A stretch of 64,000 nucleotides of DNA from Saturnia japonica (taxonomy: Eukaryota > Arthropoda > Insecta > Lepidoptera > Saturniidae): positions 1,550,001 to 1,614,000 of the forward strand of contig CM065320.1 of assembly GCA_033032175.1 (NCBI GenBank), read 5' to 3'. How positions within the stretch are numbered: position 1 is the first letter of the stretch; every line of letters begins with the position of its first letter. The notes under the pieces are model-generated. The model searched no databases and was not told where the DNA came from. It saw only the letters and a program-made list of their open reading frames with translations. The position numbers and the translations under genes were made by a program. Shown in pieces: positions 59,143 to 64,000 of the stretch.

Positions 59143-59245
59143 TTGTACTTGAGAGTCAGTTCCTTCACTAGGCTTAGCGTGTTACTATCATGGGTCTTGG
59201 GCCATATCATCATTTAAATGTATGTGAAATTGTGGCCAAACGCTA
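59143..59245 (+). repeat. SINE-1 3' fragment
   Basis: TTGTACTTGAGAGTCAGTTC, CTAGGCTTAGCGTGTTACTA and GGGCCATATCATCATTTAAA match the 3' third of SINE-1 (2150-2215; 51975-52045). Confidence 0.65.
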
Positions 59246-59457
59246 AACCTATATAGAAATTTTAAAAATATAGATCTCAAATATTTAGTACCATGAGAGA
59301 TGATTTGCAAATACCTATAGACCAATTTTCATTACTGTAATACAACATTTTTTTATTACACTTACCTTCACATTAATCTTATTTTGGTTTTACATCGTCC
59401 GTTTGGTTTTAAAAAATAATTAGGAAGTAAATTGCGAATAATAAAGGCATAGCAAAT

Positions 59458-60096
59458 TTATTTGCTTAGTTTATTATTGCACCTTTTGTATATCCTGGCA
59501 TATTTTTTCCTTCTATTCCTTTTAGTCATGTTTCCTATTTTATCGAATGTGTTTTGATATTTAACTTCTTCCATTAGTGTTACGGCTAATTTCCTCGCCT
59601 TCTGAACATTTTGATGATACCGAATAAAAGAATTGTTACATTTATTCATTTCTATTACATTGATATTAGGATTTGATTTATGTTCTAAATAAGAATTCGT
59701 TTTAGATGTTTTCATTGTTGGAAAGTAATTTCGAAAATAATTGTCTCTGGCTTTGTTTATTTCGGCAGCTGAAATATGATGATTTGTTAAGTTTAGTTTA
59801 TTTTCAACCATAACAGAAGTTGGTGTACGTCTGTAGTTCTTTGTGCATAGTTTTTTATGGACACTTGAACCTTTACTTGAACTTGAAATTTTCTTTATTG
59901 GATGGTTCGCTAGCCGTTTCATACTTCCATAAGGAACTTTGTTGTTAATGGTACTATAGTCGTATTCAGGAATACTAGTTACGAGATATGAGGATTTATT
60001 GATTCTACGAACTTGGTAAGTTTTTACACTAATTGAATTTTCAATGAATATTACAAATGTAACAATTGAAATAAAATATGTTTTCAAAAAAAACAT
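59458..60096 (-). CDS. Small basic secreted protein, family unknown, 212 aa
   Basis: A single uninterrupted frame. The start MFFLKTYFISIVTFVIFIEN is a good signal peptide with likely cleavage near SIS/VKTYQ. The mature chain is strongly basic (many Lys and Arg) with Asn, Ser and Tyr, has very few cysteines and no ChtBD2 pattern. Its C-terminal part is the most basic (MTKRNRRKKYARIYKRC). No domain was recognised. It sits next to, and convergent with, the three-domain peritrophin gene and, unlike all its neighbours, has no intron in the signal-peptide region. A cuticle, silk or gut secretion role is possible but unsupported. The intact 212-codon frame with a signal peptide in AT-rich sequence argues it is real. 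Confidence 0.65.
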   Translation of the reverse strand: MFFLKTYFISIVTFVIFIENSISVKTYQVRRINKSSYLVTSIPEYDYSTINNKVPYGSMKRLANHPIKKISSSSKGSSVHKKLCTKNYRRTPTSVMVENKLNLTNHHISAAEINKARDNYFRNYFPTMKTSKTNSYLEHKSNPNINVIEMNKCNNSFIRYHQNVQKARKLAVTLMEEVKYQNTFDKIGNMTKRNRRKKYARIYKRCNNKLSK

Positions 60097-60222
60097 TTAT
60101 GAAAAATCTCTCTGTCATCGCGACATAAAATTTTTTCATAGAGTACAAATAAATTATAATACGATGTGTACATCTACCTATTAAAACTCTTTGCTGGCTC
60201 TACATAATAGTCCAACACTCGA

Positions 60223-60248
60223 ACTGATCGTCCAATCGTCTATATATA
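60223..60248 (-). promoter_or_regulatory. Candidate TATA box and TCAGT initiator
   Basis: On the minus strand, TATATATA (60248-60241) is followed about 22 bases on by ATCAGTT, which contains the arthropod initiator TCAGT. The start codon of the basic secreted protein is about 130 nt downstream. The spacing is slightly short. Confidence 0.4.
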
Positions 60249-60259
60249 GAGGGGTGGTT

Positions 60260-61990
60260 CGGGCGCATTGATTGAAGTTTGATAGAGTTGGCCTGAGAGC
60301 CCTAGGCAACGAGTGGTAAATTGAACCCGAATCAAAAGAGTTCGAAAGCGTTTGCCAACTCGCGCAAAACGAACCTCGGCTATCAGTCTAATCTCTGGCT
60401 GTATACTTAAATATAACAATAATATGCACTAATACTATTATAGCGAGATCGCCGCTATCTCTTCAACGTCTACCATGATTATGAAGTTTGAAATTCGCTG
60501 TTGATATGCGATGAGTCGATTTGGAAATTAGACGAGTTTGCTGAAGTTCAGAGTTTAAATATGGAGTTCAGCTGGTAGACGATTGCATAAAGCCAGCATT
60601 AAACTGACGGACAACATACAGATTAAACCGGTGGGCCAAGAAGCATAAAATTTTGCGAAGGAGTCTCTTATAAAATGTACTTGAGCACTAAATAAGGGTT
60701 TTGCCAATTCATCGGCTAATGGCGTTAAAGTTTCAGAGATGTTGCCGATGCGAAATCCAATCAGACAAGTAGCTAGTACCTGTATAGGTACATAATAATA
60801 TATATGTATATTAAAATAAATTTAAATGGCTGTCCATAACATGAGGAACTGGACTGATAAGGAAGGTGGTCTTATCGATTAAAAAATATGTATAATACAA
60901 TATTAAAATATAGCTAGTGCGAGACAAGGTGTATATTGTATAAAAGAGCGTTATTATAGTTATAAATAAAAAGTGAATCACAATCACACAGTGAGCGTAG
61001 AAAGTCGGATCCCATGTTGCAAAATCAAGGTCAAATTTACTTTATTATCGTACTAGCGCTTTTCCCGTGGCTTCGCTCGCGTCATAGTATAGTTATATTC
61101 CATTCATGTTTGTAAGCCTCATTTTAACTAATTTGCTAAATATACATTTTCATAGATCTATCTTCAAAAATGACGGATTTTTATACAAACTTTCATGCCC
61201 ATATTCACCATCTTAGGTGCTGAATTCTCCCTTGTCTACTGCTCACCTAGAGTGTAAAAGAGGGTGCATGCAAATTTTCACGTCCTAGCCCTGGGGACTA
61301 CAAGTTACTGGTAACTTTGGCTGTTGCGTTGGTATGTAAGTCAGTTAGCTAGTTATCCATATATGTATTGTATATATATATATATATATATTTATAGATA
61401 GGTGAAAGATGAATGCATAACGTATTTAAATGGGGTGCTTACGTTCAGTAATTTTTAGATTTTCCCTTGATTATATTAAGGGTCGCGGGTGGGTTTTGTG
61501 CGAACCAGACGACAACGAAATATTTATTTTATAAGAATTTGATACCAATCATGAATAATTTCAAATGCCGACGTTGAAATTTTTTTGTGCTTTTACAATA
61601 TATTTTGAACCGCGTTCAATGTTTTATGTAAAATAAATTTGTCTACCTTTCTTTTATTGTTGAATGATGATGATTCGGTATGAAACGTACAGATTTTTAA
61701 AATAAAATTCTTTAATTATCATACATTTTTCACACCAAATTAAAATTTGCATATGGTTTAGCTTTTATTTTTATGTCATATTGAAAACTACACATGGATA
61801 ATGTTTTAATTAGAAAGAAAAGTTTGCCTAATTATTTTAATGAAAAAAACCTTCAAAAAAGTTATTTGGTTGTAAATTTTTATTTTGTTTACATAGTACA
61901 TATGAGAATTTCAACCTATTATAATAAAACAAGGCCAGTCGAACTTGTCGGATTATATACAAGTTGTGCCGACCCAAGGTTTCATACGTG
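60260..61990. other. Intergenic region
   Basis: No gene seen. Contains a CGCTTTTCCCGTGGCTTCGC block at 61065-61085, a fragment of the CTAGCTGTGCCCG family, and a (TA)n run at 61371-61391. Confidence 0.45.
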
Positions 61991-62074
61991 TTAATTTTAT
62001 TTGACCAACAGTGCACCGCGGCGCGTTATTTATAATTATCTCAAAACCTGCACAAAACTGGCATCAAGTTAAAA

Positions 62075-62150
62075 CTCGCGATACTAAGTTGAACTTTGAA
62101 CGAAATAAATACCAACGTCGACTGTAACTCCTTTATTTGAACACAAAGTA

Positions 62151-62219
<69 letters not shown>

Positions 62220-62411
62220 CTGACTACACTGTTAGCCTTAGGGGCCCTATCGTCAAACAGAGCCGCTGCGGCTTTCACAGCTTCACCGGACTTGCGTCAC
62301 AAAGTATCACAAAAATGTGCATACTCTATTAAAAAATGTAAACACCATGATGGCTAGTTCAAAAATGGCACAGCGCCATCTTTTGATAACCATAAGACTT
62401 AACATTACCGC
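62075..62411 (-). mobile_element. Candidate 3' LTR of the Bel/Pao element
   Basis: Downstream of the integrase frame the minus strand has GGTGGGCGGTAATGTTAAGT, a polypurine-like stretch followed by TGTTAAG, a usual Pao LTR start. The LTR then runs through AAATAAAGG to somewhere near 62075-62100. Its far end was not fixed because the 5' LTR lies outside the window. It is interrupted at 62153-62297 by a later retroposon. Confidence 0.5.
62153..62297 (-). mobile_element. 5'-truncated retroposon with 63-nt poly(A), inserted in the LTR
   Basis: T-run 62153-62215 (63 bases), then AGAACTGACTACACTGTTAG CCTTAGGGGCCC, of the same tail family as 2391-2625. Identical 11-bp direct repeats CACAAAGTATC at 62142-62152 and 62298-62308 flank it, the target duplication. 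On the minus strand this is a short 3' end with a poly(A) tail, a LINE-type insertion. The long pure A tail suggests a recent event. Confidence 0.88.
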
Positions 62412-62602
62412 CCACCATGGACAGCATGTCCATAACTATGAACAATAAACAAACAAAACAAAATTTTACAATCTTTAACAAATACACAAAAACTTAAAGA
62501 TAACACAGTGAACTTAAATTTAGACGTTGTGAACATTGTAGATGTGTATGAACCACACTGTAAATTAAGAAAATAAATACATTGAAATGAACAAACAAAA
62601 CT

Positions 62603-64000
62603 TCAAGTTGCAATAGGTAAAATGATTAGTTTTGATACAGGTCTCTTGATTATAGATCCATTACAACGTAAAGACACGACTCGTGTGAGATTATCTGAAC
62701 CCAAGTGCTTCTCTATTATAACTCCGAATAACCATTTGGCTGGTGGAAGATCATCTTCTTTGACCAAAACTACATCGCCTTCATTAGGCTCAGATGTTTG
62801 ATGAGACCACTTGTACCTATGTTGCAATTGAGTTAAGTATTCGCATGACCATCTACGCCAGAAATCTTGGACTAACCTCTGTGTCAGTTGCCATCGTTTG
62901 AGTGTTGTTATATTTGACCTTTCTAAATTATAATCAGGTACCAAAACAAGTGGTTCTCCTATTAAAAAGTTCCCCGGAGTTAGTGGTAATGGGTCTTCTG
63001 GACTGTTACTAAGTTGAGAAATTGGCCGGGAATTAAGGCAAGCCTCGATTTGTGACAGAAGCGTTGCCATCTCTTCATAAGTAAGAGTAGTGGTACCTAT
63101 AACTCTTTTTAAGTGGTGCTTAGTCGATTTTACCCCAGCTCCCCACAATCCTCCAAAATTTGGAGAGCGGGGTGGGATAAAATGCCAGGTTGTACCATTA
63201 GAAGCCAAATAGTTATCTATATCCTTTGCAACGGCAGATCTTTCTTTATCCATAAGAACCTTAAGTTCTCTATTAGCACCTACAAATGCAGTGCCGTTAT
63301 CACTCCAGAGATCTGTGCAAATGCCTCTCCTTGCAACAAAACGCCTAAAAGCACTCAAGAACCCTTCCGAAGTAAGATCACTGACGATCTCAAGATGAAC
63401 TGCACGGGTACACATACATACAAACAAACATATATATCCCTTTGTGGAATGAAACCCACGTCCCTTAGTGGATCTAACACTGATCGGACCAGCATAATCT
63501 ACGCCACTTAGTCGAAAAGGCCGAGAAGCAGTTACTCGTGAGGTGGGCAATTTACCCATAATTTGCTGTTGTGTTGAGCCGGTATGCCGAATACATGGAA
63601 TACATTTGCGAACAAACTGCCTTATTAGGTTCTTTGCATTTATTATCCAGTACCCCGTTCTAAGAAAATTGAGCATCAATTGAGGACCGCCGTGTAGTGT
63701 ACGTTGGTGCGCATCAGCAACAATAAGGTTTGTAAAATGCGATTTATATGGTAGCAGTATCGGATGTTTCATATCCTCATGAATGTTAGCACTCTGCAGT
63801 CGTCCACCTACTCTGAGAATACCTTCGCTATCAAGATAAGGATTGAGAGACGTAAGTTTACTGCTTTTTATAATTATACCTCTTTTTTTTAGATCTTCAA
63901 TTTCTTCCAGGAAACTATCACGCTGACATATTCGGATACAGGTAAGTAAGGACTCGTTTATTTCTTTAGTAGTTAGATTATTTGGAGACTTAATGCATCT
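62603..64000 (-). pseudogene. Bel/Pao retrotransposon integrase region (3' end of pol), catalytic Glu lost
   Basis: The minus-strand frame is open from the window edge at 64000 to the stop at 62603, about 465 codons; the gene continues beyond the window. It shows, in order, the end of the RNase H/linker region (GILRVGGRLQ), the zinc-binding H2C2 part of the integrase with Cys and His near CIPCIRH, the DDE integrase core (GVDYAGP; WSDNGTAF) and the Pao C-terminal domain with the PLTPGNFLIG motif. In the GGLWEAGVKS-type motif that carries the catalytic Glu, the residue is Gly (GGLWGAG), so this copy should be unable to integrate although its frame is intact in the visible part. Retrotransposon identity is certain; the substitution is read directly. 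Confidence 0.88.

Noticed and set aside
62084..62278. Poly-Lys ORF on the minus strand
   Set aside because: Translation of the 63-base poly(A) tail of a retroposon.

Overview
The window is nuclear DNA of an insect, most likely a moth or butterfly. The evidence is AT-rich sequence, spliced genes with GT/AG introns, several genes for secreted chitin-binding (peritrophin-A/ChtBD2) proteins, and dense non-LTR retroposons, tRNA-derived SINEs, MITEs, a mariner and a Bel/Pao element. The order is inferred from the style of gene and repeat, not from a search. No bacterial, viral or CRISPR features were seen.

Layout: 0-5 kb is repeat-rich, with a foldback MITE, SINE copies and relic repeats. 5.1-14.5 kb (+) is a giant peritrophin-like mucin: an N-terminal chitin-binding-like domain, about 2,700 residues of Ser/Thr-rich repeats with a three-part higher-order unit, then three C-terminal ChtBD2 domains. 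Its reading frame is broken by a deletion-riddled stretch (7.47-8.55 kb) and by one frameshift near 13.03 kb. 15.66-17.38 kb (-) is a second ChtBD2 gene. 18.35-35.11 kb (-) is a 15-exon gene for the mitochondrial ribosomal PPR protein PTCD3/mS39, reconstructed with every exon phase consistent. Its last intron carries a dead mariner, and other introns carry MITEs, SINEs and a LINE tail. 36-39.4 kb holds a GC-rich LINE relic and a SINE. 39.5-44.0 kb (+), 45.1-49.1 kb (-) and 57.2-58.9 kb (+) are three more ChtBD2 genes. The first of these has a 120-bp minisatellite in its intron. 52.7-56.7 kb holds three degenerate LINE fragments. 59.46-60.10 kb (-) encodes a small basic secreted protein of unknown family. 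62.0-64.0 kb (-) is the 3' end of a Bel/Pao retrotransposon whose integrase has lost its catalytic Glu and whose 3' LTR was hit by a retroposon with a 63-nt poly(A).

The main biological theme is a cluster of secreted chitin-binding proteins, probably of the gut peritrophic matrix or cuticle. All five share one plan: a very small first exon coding the hydrophobic start of the signal peptide, a phase-0 intron, then one large exon with the rest of the protein. None of these first exons would be found by an ORF scan; they were found here by matching signal-peptide sequence, donor site and phase. PTCD3 is an unrelated housekeeping gene inside the cluster.
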